Origin: Capra hircus
Lineage: Eukaryota; Chordata; Mammalia; Artiodactyla; Bovidae
Direction of reading: 5' to 3'
DNA: 64,000 nucleotides
Assembly (NCBI RefSeq): GCF_001704415.2
Contig: NC_030820.1
Span: forward strand, 2,406,501-2,470,500
Position numbers and translations under genes: made by a program. The notes beneath the pieces are model-generated. The model saw nothing but the letters and a program-made list of their open reading frames with translations, had not been told where the DNA came from and did not search any database. This document shows, one piece after another, positions 32,642 to 44,436 of this stretch (its first letter is position 1; each line of letters begins with the position of its first letter).

Positions 32642-33559
32642 TTTGGAAAGGAGTATGTCAAGGGTGTATATTGTCACCCTGGTTATTTAATTTATATGCA
32701 GAGTACATCATGAGAAATGCTGGGCTGGATGAAGCACAAGCTGGAATCAAGATTGCTGGGAGAAATATCAATAAATAACCTCAGATATGCAGATGACACC
32801 ACCTTAATGGTAGAAACCAAAGAGGAACTAAAGAACCTCTTGATGAAAGAGGAGAGTGAAAAAGCTGGCTTAAAAAAACTCAACGTTCAAAAAACTAAGA
32901 TCATGGCATCTGACTCCATCACTTTATGGCAAATAGATGGGGAAAAGGTGGAAGCAGTGAGAGATTTCCTCTTTGTGGGCTCCAGAATCACCAAGGATGG
33001 TGACTGCAGCTATGAAATCAGAAGACGATTGCTGCTTGGCAGAAAACTGATGATAACTCTAGAGAGCATATTAAAAAGCAGAGACATTACTCTGCTGACA
33101 AAGGTCTGTATTGTCAAGGCTATGGACTTCCCAGTGGTCATGGATGGTTGCAAGAGATGGACTGTAAAGAAGGCAGAATGCCAAAGAATTGATGCCTTCG
33201 AACTGGTACTGGAGAAGACTCCTGAAAGTCCTTTGGACTTCAGAGAGATCAAACCAGTCAATCTTAAGGGAGACCAACCCTGAATACTCACTGGAAGGAC
33301 TGATGCTGAAGCAGAAGCTCCAGTATTTTGTATAACTGATGCGAAAAGATGACTCATTGGAAAAGTCCCTGATGCTGGGAAAGATTGAGGGTTGAAGGGG
33401 AAGAGGGTGTCAGAGGATGAGATGGCTAAACAACATCACCAATGCAATGAACATGAAGTTGGGCAAATTCCAGGACATGGTGAGGGACAGGGAGGCCTGG
33501 TGTGCTGCAGTCCATGGTGTCACAAAGAGTCGGATATAATTGGGCGACTGAACAATAAC
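32642..33559 (+). mobile_element. BovB 3' part with YADD motif
   Basis: Starts TTTGGAAAGGAGTATGTCAA in the palm domain and ends in GGCGACTGAACAATAACTG. A 4-bp insertion (ATAA, near 32773) shifts the frame just before NLRYADDTTLM. After that, 32717-33283 is open and reads on through KKLNVQKTKIMA to the C-terminal region. The short AACAATAACT tail differs from the ACTGA repeats and suggests an older copy. Confidence 0.9.
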
Positions 33560-34602
33560 TGAGAAGACAGTGGGGAATGCTGGCGGGAGAAGGCGAGGGG
33601 TGAGAGACAGTGGGGGCGGGGGCAGCCAGTATGGGAGAAGACGCACTGTTCCTGGAGTTAAATCATCCTGGCAGCCTTAGGCACCTTTGCCACCAAATCA
33701 CAGACTCTGTGGAAGGAAAAGGATCCGTGATCATGTTCTCAAACGCCAGTCCCATCAGTACCATTCTGACTGCATGTCTCAAGTTTTGGAGGGTTTATAT
33801 AGAAAACCACCTTAATTTCTTCCATCCTTTTCACGGAGCTCCTTCTTTTACTCTGAACAAAAAAATGGGGAAGATTCCATAGATTACTGGTCACTCTCAG
33901 TGACAAGAATCATCTAATTTTAATAATGAAGCTTCATAAATTAAGTCACAACTCTTATTATTTACAAAGAAAAGAACATGAAATTACAAGTTTATGACTG
34001 TAATGAACCTCCTTATATTCTTCACATTCAACTAATAGGGCCACTACCTCATTACAGAACAAAGTATTTCCTCTTGAGAATATTCATACGCAGCATGCAA
34101 TTTAAGATACTTTACTTTTATAAACACTTTAATTTGGGGTCATTTGATTTGATCTTGATTTATCAACAATGATTTGTTTTCAAAACATTTGACAGCTGGT
34201 CATAAATCTCAGCTGTGCCTTACCTTGAAATGGGGCTGTGTTCCCTCCCTCTAAAAGCCTACCTGGATTGCTAAGCCTACTTTATGATGCAGAACTGAGT
34301 TTAAATCCACGTGCAAAGAGATCACTGAACCTGCCCATGTTCACACATCACTTGTTCAAACTTTGCTTATCATGCATTCTCCCCTCCAAAGAATGAACAT
34401 TTAGTGATTGCTCATTCTAAAAGAGTTCCTGAGATGTAAAAACTTTTTTCACGTAAAATAAAACAGTATCAGGACCTATGTCATCTGTATTGCTTCTAAC
34501 TTGACCCTCATGTAAGAAATTCTAAAGCCATGTTCATTATGTGAGAGTAACAGGAAGATTAAAAATCACTGATGCATTCCCCCCTTTTAAATGATTGGTT
34601 TG
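33560..34602. other. Unique-looking DNA, no gene seen
   Basis: A short G-rich patch at 33595-33630. No gene or repeat family recognised. Confidence 0.5.
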
Positions 34603-34733
34603 TGGACGTCCTGGTAGCGCAGACGGTAAAGAATCTGCTTGCAATGCAGGAGACTGGGATTCGATCCCTGGGTGGAGATCCCCTGGAGGAGGAAATGGCA
34701 ACCCACTTCAGTATTCTTGCCTGGAGAATCAAT
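34603..34733 (+). mobile_element. Bov-tA SINE, 3'-truncated
   Basis: A good tRNA-like head (GGTAGCGCAGACGGTAAAGA, B box GGGATTCGATCCC) followed by the first half of the body, ending abruptly after TGCCTGGAGAATC. Unusually, the 3' half is missing while the 5' end is kept. Confidence 0.85.
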
Positions 34734-35912
34734 TCTGTGGAAAAGTGTAATTACAGCATTTTAAAAAGTTCAGGTGGGGTCACGGCAAAACTCTAAACTG
34801 AAGGTTGAGTGTTATCTTGGAAAGAGCATGAGTTTTACATGGGTCTATGCCATCTTAGCAGCTGTCTTAACTGGTAGACAAGTACTGGGTTAGTTCTTTA
34901 TTAAAAAAAAAAACCCACAAAGAAACAAACAAAAGTTTCTGCCCCCTCTCTTTCAATAAAGTCATAAAAGTCCATCTCATAGGTTTATTTACTAAGAGGA
35001 GCAATACTAGTTCCTCTCTTAACAGTAAATCATGGTTCAGTATTATAACGTATTGCCATCTTATTCTATGGACCATGTAATTTGAGTGAATTAACGTCTG
35101 GTCCCATAAACGACAAATAAGTTCTTTATGATGAGAGAATGTAATTGACCACTTGTGAGGGTAAATGATATTCCTTTTTCAGAAAAGCAATGAAAGCCTC
35201 TTTCTTTGTAAATTTGACATTATTCTTGATAATCTAAGAAAAGGAAAAGACCTTCACTTAAAAGTGATGCTCTGAAACGTTATGGTAAATAGAAATTGAC
35301 CTGATGCTTTAATTCCACCAAATGAAAGAGTCAATGAAGAAATGAGAGCCTGGTTAATGATAGCATGTGTTTCTCTTTCTCTTCACCTCTGTTCTTTCTT
35401 TTTCCATCTTTCCTTTAACCTTCTGTTTCTATCTTTCCTTCCTTCCCTTCCCTGACTGTGTCTCTCTCTCATGTATATCCCCCCAAATATGCTATCTTAA
35501 TGAAGCCAAAGAACAGTAATGATAGTTATTTATAACTCAAAAAGGTATATAACACGTTAGATTAGTTGAAAATGCGTCAGTAATGTGGCATTTCAAAGTA
35601 GTCATGCATACATATTCTATGTTACTATACTGCAATCATACCCTTAGGTACTAAAACCAAGTTTGATGAAATGTGTTTTGAGTCATATAATTTTTAGTTC
35701 TTTAGTGCTCTAGAAAAACATGCACTAAGACCAGCTTCCTATTGGCGAAGAATATATCAGACATTCATAAAAGTTTTTTAATAAGTTATGTTGAACAAAT
35801 TATGTTTTCTAAAATAATGACTTTCTGTAATTTATCATTTCAATCTGATGCAAATAATTGGATGACAGTCATATACATTTATGTCTGTCAAAAATCTTTT
35901 GAATCATGTAGT
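34734..35912. other. AT-rich unique-looking DNA, no gene seen
   Basis: A polypyrimidine tract lies at about 35370-35470. No repeat family or coding pattern recognised elsewhere. Confidence 0.5.
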
Positions 35913-36030
35913 GTGTAGTGTTAGTCACCCAGTCATGTCCGACTCTCTGAGATCCCATGACTGAAGCCTGCCAGGCTCCCCTGTCCATGGAATCCTCCAG
36001 GCAAGAATACTGGAGTGGGTTGCTAAATCT
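35913..36030 (-). mobile_element. Bov-tA SINE fragment
   Basis: The plus strand reads GTTAGTCACCCAGTCATGTC, GCCAGGCTCCCCTGTCCATG, ATACTGGAGTGGGTTGC: the minus-strand Bov-tA 3' half. Confidence 0.88.
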
Positions 36031-37361
36031 CGTGATCTATACAGAATATACCTGCCATCAAATTCCTATATTTTTTTAGGTTTTGGAGGACAGTTTGAAT
36101 AATGCAAAATCTCTATTGGTTACATGATATCTAATTGAATATAGAACCTACTAGAGCTCTATAATTCAATGGGTATTAATTTTTTATTTTCACTGGTATG
36201 TGTTTAGTAAGGAACTTAAGATAATTAAACTCATAGGTCCAAAATCCTTATTATGTTAAACGATTTGAAAAAGTCAATTGCAACCTATAGTTTTATTTAT
36301 TTTTAATTATTTTTGCAATCCATAGTTATAAGTTGCGAGATACAGCTATGGTTTGTGTATGTGTGTGTGTGTGTACATGTTTATTTTAAGGAAGTAAGTT
36401 ACTTTGGGGGGCAGTCATGAAGGTTCAACTTGTGTTTCCTGCTTTTGTCAAGTTTTGTCATTTTATTGAAGTCTAGTACACATATAGAAAAGCACACATA
36501 TCTTAAGGGTACAGTTAATGAATTCTCACAAAAGGATGATATTTCTGAAACCACAGTAAAAATTAAAGAGAGAAAAGTTCCAGAAGCACCTCTCACACTG
36601 TGCCAGAATCATCATCTTCACCAAAGATACGCCATCATTCTGATTTCTCCTGCCACAGGTTGGTTTTGCTTGATCTTGAATTTCAAATGCATAGAATCTC
36701 AAAACATGTATTCTTTTAGGTTGAATGTCTGTGATTCGACAGTTTCTGAGATTTATCCATGTTGCGAAATGGCACACCACTTCTCCTTACTCTCTCATGT
36801 TCCACTGCATGATGATACCACAATTTATAAGTTCACTCATAGACTGATGGAAATATTGGGTGGTTTATAGTATAGACTATCAGATATAACACTGCCATGA
36901 ATGTTCTAGTACATGCTTTAGGTGAACACAATGCATGGTGGGTATATACATACCTAGGAGTGGAATTGTTGGGTAAAGCTCTGTGTATATTTGGCTTCAG
37001 TAGATAGTTTCAGTCAGCTTTCCAAGGTGGTTACGCAATTTACACCCTGACCAGCAGCTTATGGGTTGCTTCCATCCTCATCTACACTTTCTATCATCAA
37101 TCTTTTCACTGTAGCTATTCTGGTGTGTGTGCAATGGCATTGTACTGTGGTTTTGTTTTGTATTTTCCTAGTGATTAATGAGTCTGAGCATTGTGCATGT
37201 GCTTTGGCCACTTGGGATATTCTTTTCTATGAAGTTCTGTTCAAGTCTTTTGCTATTTTCCCTTTTTCTTAGTCAGTTGAGTAAGAAAACAGGCTATCTC
37301 CCTTTCTCTTATTCAGTTGATGAAGTTCTTTATAAATTCTGGATGAAATTCCTTTGTTGAA

Positions 37362-37402
37362 TATATCTATATCTATATCTATCTATCTATCTATATATCT
37401 CA
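37362..37402. repeat. (TATC)n/(ATATCT)n microsatellite
   Basis: Imperfect ATATCT units followed by TATC units, inside the old L1. Confidence 0.93.
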
Positions 37403-37438
37403 CATTCTATAATTGGGTTTCGCTCTCTTAAAAATGCT

Positions 37439-38029
37439 TTTAAATTTTAAGTATAGTTGCTATAAAATATTGTATGTTACAGGTGTACTTATATAGGTGT
37501 ACCTATAGTATTTTCTCAAAGATCAGGAATAAGACAAGGATTCCCACTTTCACCATTTTTGTTCAACATAGTTTTGGAAGTCTTAGTCACATCAGCCAGA
37601 GAAGGAAAAGAAAGAAAAATAATCAAAATTGGAAAGGAACAAGTAAAACTGTCACTGTTCGCAGATGACATGACACTATACAAAGAAAATCCTACAGATA
37701 CCACAGAAAACTACTAGAGCTCATCAATGAATTCAGTAAAGTTGTAGGACACAAAATAAATATACAAAAACTGGTTGCATTTCTATACACTAACAATGAA
37801 CTATCAGAAAGAAAAAATAAGGAAAAAATCCCATTTACCATCACATCAAAAAGAATAAACTACCTAGCAATAAACCCACCAAAAGAGTTAAAAGGCCGGT
37901 ACTTGGAAAATTATAAGACAATGATGAAAGAAAGACAACAGAAACAACTGGAAAGACACAGCAGGTTTTGGATTGGAAGGATTAATATTAAGATAACCAT
38001 ATTATCCAAGGCAATCTACTCTCTTAATA
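37439..38029 (-). mobile_element. L1 insertion, inverted and deleted, 16-bp TSD
   Basis: Left 60 bp (AAGTATAGTTGCTATAAAAT, TTACAGGTGTAC) resembles an L1 3' terminus on the minus strand. The rest (37518-38029) is L1 ORF2 on the plus strand. A 16-bp repeat, CTCTCTTAAAAATGCT, occurs at 37423-37438 and 38030-38045. So a minus-oriented L1 seems to have inserted with its 5' part flipped and about 2 kb lost between the parts. Confidence 0.75.
37518..38010 (+). pseudogene. L1 ORF2 reverse-transcriptase fragment
   Basis: The sense frames encode GIRQGFPLSPFLFNI-like and LFADDMTLY-like stretches (the catalytic block near 37657-37683, with both Asp kept). The frame is broken at several points. Divergence from the ruminant L1s in this window (for example 48779-49003) is large, so it belongs to an older family. 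Confidence 0.8.
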
Positions 38030-38220
38030 CTCTCTTAAAAATGCTCTTGACAAACACATGTGATTTTAATTAGTCCAACTTAGATACCTTTTCTTTGTAT
38101 CTATCACATTCCATGTCCTGTTTTAAAAGTCTTTGTTTCCACCAAGATCATGACTATATTCTCCTAAACTTAGGTTTATGATCCATCTGGGACTGATTTA
38201 TGTGTATTGAACAAGCGGTC

Positions 38221-38802
38221 CAAATAGATTCAAAGAAGGGAATTTCCGTGGCCTTTATGGGGTTTGCTTCTGAAGAAGAGCACTGCTTAGTAACTTCAAG
38301 GAATAAAAACAACTCAGGAGAAACTGACCCAACAGCTACATTAACCTGAGGCAGGTCCTACATCTACTGAAAAAACCTGATGAATATTAATCTTGTTAAT
38401 TGGTATTCAAAACAAAATGAATATAAAGGATATTGCTGAAAACAACATCATTTACCTATTGATACAAAAAAAAAAGCATAATACCTTCTTTTCCTCTTCT
38501 AGTAACTCTTTTAAGTTCTTAAAATCCTAAAAAAACCTCCAAATCTTCAGCATACACCCTTAGAAAAGCTTTACAGATCAGTTTTGTCCAGGAGAAATAG
38601 AATGCAAACTACAAGCCTTAATTTAAAATTCCTTTTAGCCACATTAAAAATTAAAAAATCAAGTCAAATTATTTTTAATAATATATTTTTCTTAATATCA
38701 GAGATCTAAAATATTTTCATTTCAACGTATGTCAACAGCCACACTTCAAGAGCTCAACAGCTATAACTGCCTAGTCCTTATGATACTGGGTAACCGAGCC
38801 AG
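38221..38802. other. Unique-looking DNA, no gene seen
   Basis: AT-rich, with no recognised repeat or coding region. Confidence 0.5.
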
Positions 38803-39718
38803 TTACAAGAACACATGAAAAGATGCTCAACATCACTCATTATCAGAGAAATGCAAATCAAAACCACAATGAGGTACCATTTCATGCCAGTCAGAATGGC
38901 TGCTATCCAAAAGTCTACAAACAATAAATGCTGGAGAGGGTGTGGAGAAAAGGGAACCTCTCTTACACTGTTGGTAGGAATGCAAACTAGTATAGCCACT
39001 AAGGAGAACAGTATGGAGATTCCTTAAAAAACTGGAAACAGAACTGCCATATGACCCAGCAATCCCACTGCTGGGCATACACACTGCGGAAACCAGAATT
39101 GAAAGAGACACGTGTATCCTAGTGTTCATCACAGCACTGTTTACAATAGCTAGGACATGGAAGCAACCTAGATGTCTATCAGCAGACAAATGGATAAGAA
39201 AGCTGTGATACATATACACAGTGAAATATTACTCAACTATTAAAAAGAACACATTTGAATCAGTTCTAATGAGGTGGATGAAACTGGAGTCTATTATACA
39301 GAGTGAAGTAAGTCAGAAAGAAAAACGCCAATACAGTATATTAATGCATATATATGGAATTTAGAAAGATGGTATTGATGACCCTATATTTGAGATAGCA
39401 AAAGAGACACAGATATAAAGGACAGACTTTTGGACTCGGTGGGAGAAGGTGAGGGTGGGATGATTTGAGAGAACAGCATTGAAAGATGTATATTACAATA
39501 TGTGAAATAGGTGAACAGTCCAAGTTCAATGCATGAAACAGGGTACTCAAAGCTGGTGCACTGGGGTGACCCAGAGCGATGGGATGGGGAGGGAGGTGTG
39601 AGGGGGTGTTCAGGATGGGGACATGTGTACACTCATGGCTGATTCATGTGAATGTATGCCCCAAACCACCACAATATTGTAATTAGCCTGCAATTAAAAT
39701 TAATAAATTTAAAAAAGA
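38803..39718 (+). mobile_element. Ruminant L1 3' end, 5'-truncated
   Basis: Begins in the ACACATGAAAAGATGCTCAA block of ORF2, reads to the ORF2 terminator after CATATATATGGAATTTAG near 39363, then through the 3' UTR to AATTAAAATTAATAAATTT. The ORF2 frame is broken within 38815-39219. No convincing target duplication. Confidence 0.92.
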
Positions 39719-39937
39719 ATACAATGGCCTCCTTCATATAACAATTTATATACCTACAGATCAACCAATTTTATATGTTTATTGCAACCAAATATTTAAA
39801 TTAGAACAAGGTGGTTCTCAACATGTAGCCTCTGAATGATCAGTGCAGGCATCACCGGAGACTGTTAGAAATGCAAATTCTCAGCCCTCATCCAGACTTT
39901 CTGAGTAAGAGTCTTTAAGGGTAAGCCAACCAATCTG

Positions 39938-40399
39938 GCAAAACTATGGTTTTTCCAGTAGTCATGTACAGATATGAGATCTGGTCCATAAAGAAGGCTG
40001 AGCACCAGAGAATTGATGCTTTCAAACTGTGGTGCTGGAGAAGACTCTTGAGAGTCCCTTAGACAGCAAAGGAGATCAAACCAGTCAATCCTAAAGGAAA
40101 TCAACCCTGAATATTCATTGGAAGGACTGATATTGATGCTGAAGCTGAAGCTCCAATACTTTGGCCTGATGCAAAGAGTGAATTCATTGGTAAAGACCCT
40201 GATGCTGGGAAAGACTGAAGGCAAAAGGAAAAGGGGGTGGAAGAGGATGAGATGGTTAGACAGCATCATTGCCTCATTGGACATGAATGTGAGCAAACAC
40301 CAGGAGACAGTGGAGGACAGAGGAGCCTGTGTGCTACAGTCCTCAAAGTTGCATGCAGAGTCAGACAAGACTTAGCGACTGAACAGCAACAACAAGAAC
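39938..40399 (+). mobile_element. BovB 3' end with 9-bp TSD
   Basis: Starts at the CTATGGTTTTTCCAGTAGTC block and ends GACTGAACAGCAACAACAAG. Flanked by ACCAATCTG at 39929-39937 and 40400-40408. The tail uses AACAGCAACAA in place of ACTGA repeats, like the copies at 3811 and 32642. Confidence 0.88.
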
Positions 40400-40875
40400 A
40401 CCAATCTGTGTTTCTCTGACTCTGATGTGTATTCCAAAACTTTGGGAACAACAGGGTTATTTCTATTTTATACAATGATACTAATTCTGTATTACATTGT
40501 TATAAATATATTGTCTTATCTGAAGCAGGACTTCCTGGGGGGTGAAGCAACCTCAAAGTCAGGTTACCATCTCACACAGTCCAAATGAGACCTCTCATAA
40601 CATGACAAATGGTCCATTACTCTCTGCAACAGACAGGTGGGGGAAAGTTTCTTTTTTGCTGGCAAGTGATTCCCAATTGCCATAAGCATCTATTAAATTC
40701 ACAGAAGTGAAGACTTGGGACCACACAGTAATAATCAGAGCATAAAAAATGTATTATAGAAAAAAGTGGATAACTACATTCCCCTTATTAGCTCTGTATG
40801 AGTAAAGTGAATATATATAAAGAAATGCTGAAAGAACTTTTATTTTAAAAAAATATCATCTTTTTGGCTTGGGAT
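40400..40875. other. Unique-looking DNA, no gene seen
   Basis: AT-rich toward the end; no repeat or coding region recognised. Confidence 0.5.
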
Positions 40876-40887
40876 ATATGATCTTGA

Positions 40888-41107
40888 GGGGCTTCCCAGA
40901 TGGCACTGGTGGTAAAGAACCTGCCTGCCAATTCAGGAGACATAAGAGACGCGGGTTCAGTTTTTGGGTTGGGAAGATCCCCTGGAGGAGGGCATGGCAA
41001 CCCACTTCAATTTTCTTGCCTGGAGAATTCCACGGACAGATGAGGTTGGTGGCCTGAAGTCCATAGGGTCACAAAGAGTCAGATACAACTGAAGTGACTT
41101 AGCACAC
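40888..41107 (+). mobile_element. Bov-tA SINE with 12-bp TSD
   Basis: Complete: head GGGGCTTCCCAGATGGCACT, a B box changed to GGGTTCAGTTTTTG, and a body to CTGAAGTGACTTAGCACAC. Direct repeats ATATGATCTTGA at 40876-40887 and 41108-41119. Confidence 0.94.
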
Positions 41108-41119
41108 ATATGATCTTGA

Positions 41120-41616
41120 AAGATTCAATCTTACTAAATTAATGTCTCTTCAGAGGCAGGAAGCTTTCCCCAGGCTTCTCATTAGTGCATCCTTCACCCA
41201 TGGCACAGCTCCAGGTACCTAGAGGGGTCTCAGTGAGTGAATGAATGGGTGGGTGCTTGATAAAACACCCTCCATGTCTCAAATTCTGGCTTAGGAAGAT
41301 CAATTAGGTCAGATACTGGGGCTCTCTTATTATTTTAACACAAAATAATAATAAGCTGAATATTTTTAACACACACACAAAATAAGTTGAATCATTCTAT
41401 TTTTTCCTTTCCCAGTAGCTTTCTCCTTCTTCCTTAAATAATTCTTGTCACCTAAAAGTTAGAGGAATATAATGGACATTTTAAGGAAATTTCTTAAAAT
41501 AGATTCAAGTGTAAATTTCATAAGAATAAGGATTTTGCTGTTCACTGCTATATCCATGGCCTTTAGAAATCAGTGCTCAATAAACATTTGAAGAAAGACT
41601 AAGTTTTATTCTTTTA
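41120..41616. other. Unique-looking DNA with a small tandem duplication
   Basis: No gene. At 41332-41393 a unit of about 30 bp (ATTTTAACACAAAATAA...AAGCTGAAT, then ATTTTTAACACACACACAAA...AAGTTGAAT) occurs twice in diverged form. Confidence 0.55.
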
Positions 41617-42158
41617 AAATTCCTTTAGAGGGGGGTGGCCCTAAGATGGTGGAGCAATAGGACAGGGAGATCACTTTCTCCCTTGAAAATTCATCAAAAG
41701 AACATTTGAATGCTGAACAAACTCCAGAAAACAAATGAACACTGGCAGAGGACATCAGGCACCCAGAAAAGCAGCCCATTGTCTTCGAAAGGAGGTAGGA
41801 CAAAACATAAAAAGAGAGACAAAAGAATTAGGGAGGGAGATCCATCCCAGGAAGGGAGTCTTAATAGAGGGGAAGTTTCCAAACACCAGGAAACCCTCTC
41901 ACCCACGGGTCTGGGGAAGTTTTCGAATCTTGGAGTGTAACATAACTGGGAGGAAAAATAAATAAATAAAACCCACAAATTATGTGCCTAAAGGCAACTT
42001 CCAGCAGAGAAGTACCCCAGACACTAGCACCTGCCACCAGCAAGCGGGGGCTGAACAGAGAGGAGTGGGCGGCATTGCTTAGGGTAAGGGGGCCTGAATG
42101 CCCCGAGGGCAATCTGAGGGAGCTAACGTGAGATAGCAACCCAGACTGTGGGATAGCC

Positions 42159-42197
42159 AGGGAGGGAGGGAGGGAGGGAGGGAGGAGAGAGGAGGAG

Positions 42198-42235
<38 letters not shown>

Positions 42236-42242
42236 GAAAGAC

Positions 42243-42277
<35 letters not shown>

Positions 42278-42300
42278 AAGGGAAAGACAGAGAGAGAGAG
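42159..42300. repeat. (GGGA)n(GA)n microsatellite with a duplicated block
   Basis: GGGA units pass into GA runs. The block AGAAAGGGAAAGACAGAGAG occurs twice (about 42228 and 42274), so the array grew in larger steps too. It lies inside the L1 5' UTR. Translated on the minus strand, it yields only Leu/Ser-rich artefact peptides. Confidence 0.93.
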
Positions 42301-43365
42301 AACTGTCCTGCAAAAAGCACAGGACAAAGGGCTGAGCGAAAACCAGAGGAGAGCTAGCCAGCTGTGGACTGGCCCATCCCCTGCTGGAGGCAGGGGCCAG
42401 GCGGGCACCAGCCAGAGACAGAAAGGGGAAAACAGCCCCAGAGAGGCATCCCCTACCAAACTGTGAACAGGCTTCCAGTTTCTAACCAATACTTCCTGAG
42501 ATTCTGGATGATCCGCTGGGAGGGTTGCAGCCAGAGATCAGCTCCCCAGAAGAGACACATGGCACACTGGAGATGGGCGCACCTGGACACCTGAGCAGCT
42601 GGGACCGCGGAGGTGATAAGACACACCACACCTGAGGAGAGTGTGCTCACCATGCACCTGGTTGCCTGAGCTGCTCGGACCTGGGAATGGCACAAAATGC
42701 AGGCCCAACCAAGTTTGCACATTTGTGGAGTACCCTAGAACCTGAAACTGAGCGGCTTAGACCTGGGAAGTTCATGCAACCCAGGGCCCGCTCCCTGCTG
42801 AGCAACCTGAAGCCTGAGCAGTGAAGTCTGGAAAAGCACAAACGTAGTGAGTGGGGGCAAACCCAGTGTGGCTGAGACACTGCAAGTACTCCCCACACAT
42901 GCCAGTGATATTTGCTTGCAGTGTTCCTCCCTCCCCACAGCAGTACTGAACAAGTGAGCCTAAACAATAGACCACCTTTGCCCCTAGTGTCAGGGCAGAA
43001 ATTAGACACTGAAGAGACCAGCAAACATAAGAAGCCAAATAAACAGTGGGAACCACTTTGGAAGTGACAGGTGCAACAGATTAAAATCCCTGTAGTTAAC
43101 ACCGACTACATTGGAAAGGGCGTATAGATCTTGAGAAGTATAAGGTGGAACAAGAACTATCTGAAACTAAACTGACCCCACACTGCCCTCAACAGCTCCA
43201 GAGAAATTCCTAATTCCTAGATATATTTTTACTATTATCATTTTTTTAATTTTTAATTTTTTTCTTTTTAAGTCCTCTATTATTCCTTTAATTTTCATTT
43301 TATAACATACTATTACCTTGAACAAAAAAGACCCTATTTTTATTTTTTTTATTTTTTATTTTTTT

Positions 43366-43830
43366 AAATTTTAAAATCTTTAATTCTTACATGCATTCCC
43401 AAACATGAACCCCCCTCCCACCTCCCTCCCCATAACATCTCTCTGGGTCATCCCCATGCACCAGCTCCAAGCATGCTGTATCCTGCTCAGACATAGACTG
43501 GCGATTCAATTCTTACATGATAGTATACATGTTAGAATGTCATTCTCCCAAATCATCCCACCCTCTCCCTCTCCCTCTGAGTCCAAAAGTCCATTATACA
43601 CATCTGTGTCTCTTTCCCTGTCTTGCATACAGGGTCGTCATTGCCATCTTCCTAAATTCCATATATATGTGTTAGTATACTGTATTGGTGTTTTTCTTTC
43701 TGGCTTACTTCACTCTGTATAATCGGCTCCAGTTTCATCCATCTCATCAGAACTGATTCAAATGAATTCTTTTTAACGGCTGAGTAATACTCCATTGCGT
43801 ATATGTACCACAGCTTTCTTATCCATTCAT
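43366..43830 (-). mobile_element. L1 3' end (variant 3' UTR) nested in L1 5' UTR
   Basis: Minus strand: AAATCTTTAATTCTTACATG, CCATGCACCAGCTCCAAGC, ATAGACTGGCGATTCAATTC, then into the last part of ORF2 (TTCACTCTGTATAATCGGC). It stops at TTATCCATTCAT. The 3' UTR is the same variant as at 8120 and 29106, unlike that of the host L1. Confidence 0.9.
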
Positions 43831-44024
43831 AAAGCAAACTTCCAATATATTTCTTACACTTTTTGTGATTTTTTAAAAAATATTGTATTTTTGAGAGTCT
43901 AACCTCTACTCTGGATTTTCAATCTTTGCTTTATAGTATTTGTTACCAACTTTTATATTTAAGAATCCAATCTTCAGTACCCATTTTTACTTGCATGTGA
44001 TTACTGGCTTGATTACTCTCCTCC

Positions 44025-44436
44025 CCTTTTGACTCTCCTTTTTCTCTCCCAGGTCACTTCTATCTCCTCCCTTCACCTTCTCTTCTCAACCCAACTCTGT
44101 GAATTTCTGTGGGTGTTCCAGGCTGCGGAGAACACTTAGGGAACAGAGCACTGCCTAGATCTCTCTATCTCCTTTTGATTCCCCCCCTTTTCCTCCTGCT
44201 CACCTCTATCTCCTTCCTCCTTCTCTTCTCTGTGTAACTCCACGAACCTCTCTGAGGGTTCCAGACTGTGGAGAGCACATAGGGAATTGAATATTGGCTA
44301 GCTTTCTCTCTCCCCTTTTGATTCCCCCTCTTCTCCTGGTCACCTCTATCTCCCTCCTCCCTCTTCTCTTCTCCATGTAACTCTGTGAGCCTCTCTGGGT
44401 GTCCCTCACTGTGGAGAATCTTTTCACCATTACCTA
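44025..44436 (+). repeat. About 145-bp tandem repeat (2.8 copies) in the L1 5' UTR
   Basis: Three diverged units begin at about 44025, 44171 and 44314. Each starts CCTTTTGA(C/T)TC, passes through CACCTCTATCTCC-like and TCTTCTCT words, then GTAACTC, and a GTGGAGA-like close. Spacing is 146 and 143 bp. They lie just upstream of ORF1. Confidence 0.88.

Larger units (their letters stand above)
36440..38220 (-). mobile_element. Ancient L1 3' region (L1M-type)
   Basis: Minus strand. Anchors on the plus strand include TTATTGAAGTCTAGTACACA (36464), GGTATATACATACCTAGGAG (36941), TGTAGCTATTCTGGTGTGTG (37111), TTCTTTATAAATTCTGGATG (37326) and CATCTGGGACTGATTTATGT (38182). They follow the old L1 3' UTR in order. 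A separate L1 piece at 37439-38029 interrupts it. No reading frame remains. Confidence 0.7.

Noticed and set aside
34603..34733. Possible tRNA gene
   Set aside because: The A and B boxes are good, but the sequence continues directly into Bov-tA body. It is a SINE head and the tRNA fold is not complete.
36430..36870. 146-codon open frame
   Set aside because: It lies across the minus-strand 3' UTR of an ancient L1 and has no domain.
42079..42489. Minus-strand open frames rich in Leu and Ser (with Pro)
   Set aside because: They are translations of the GGGA/GA microsatellite in the L1 5' UTR, with no start context or domain.
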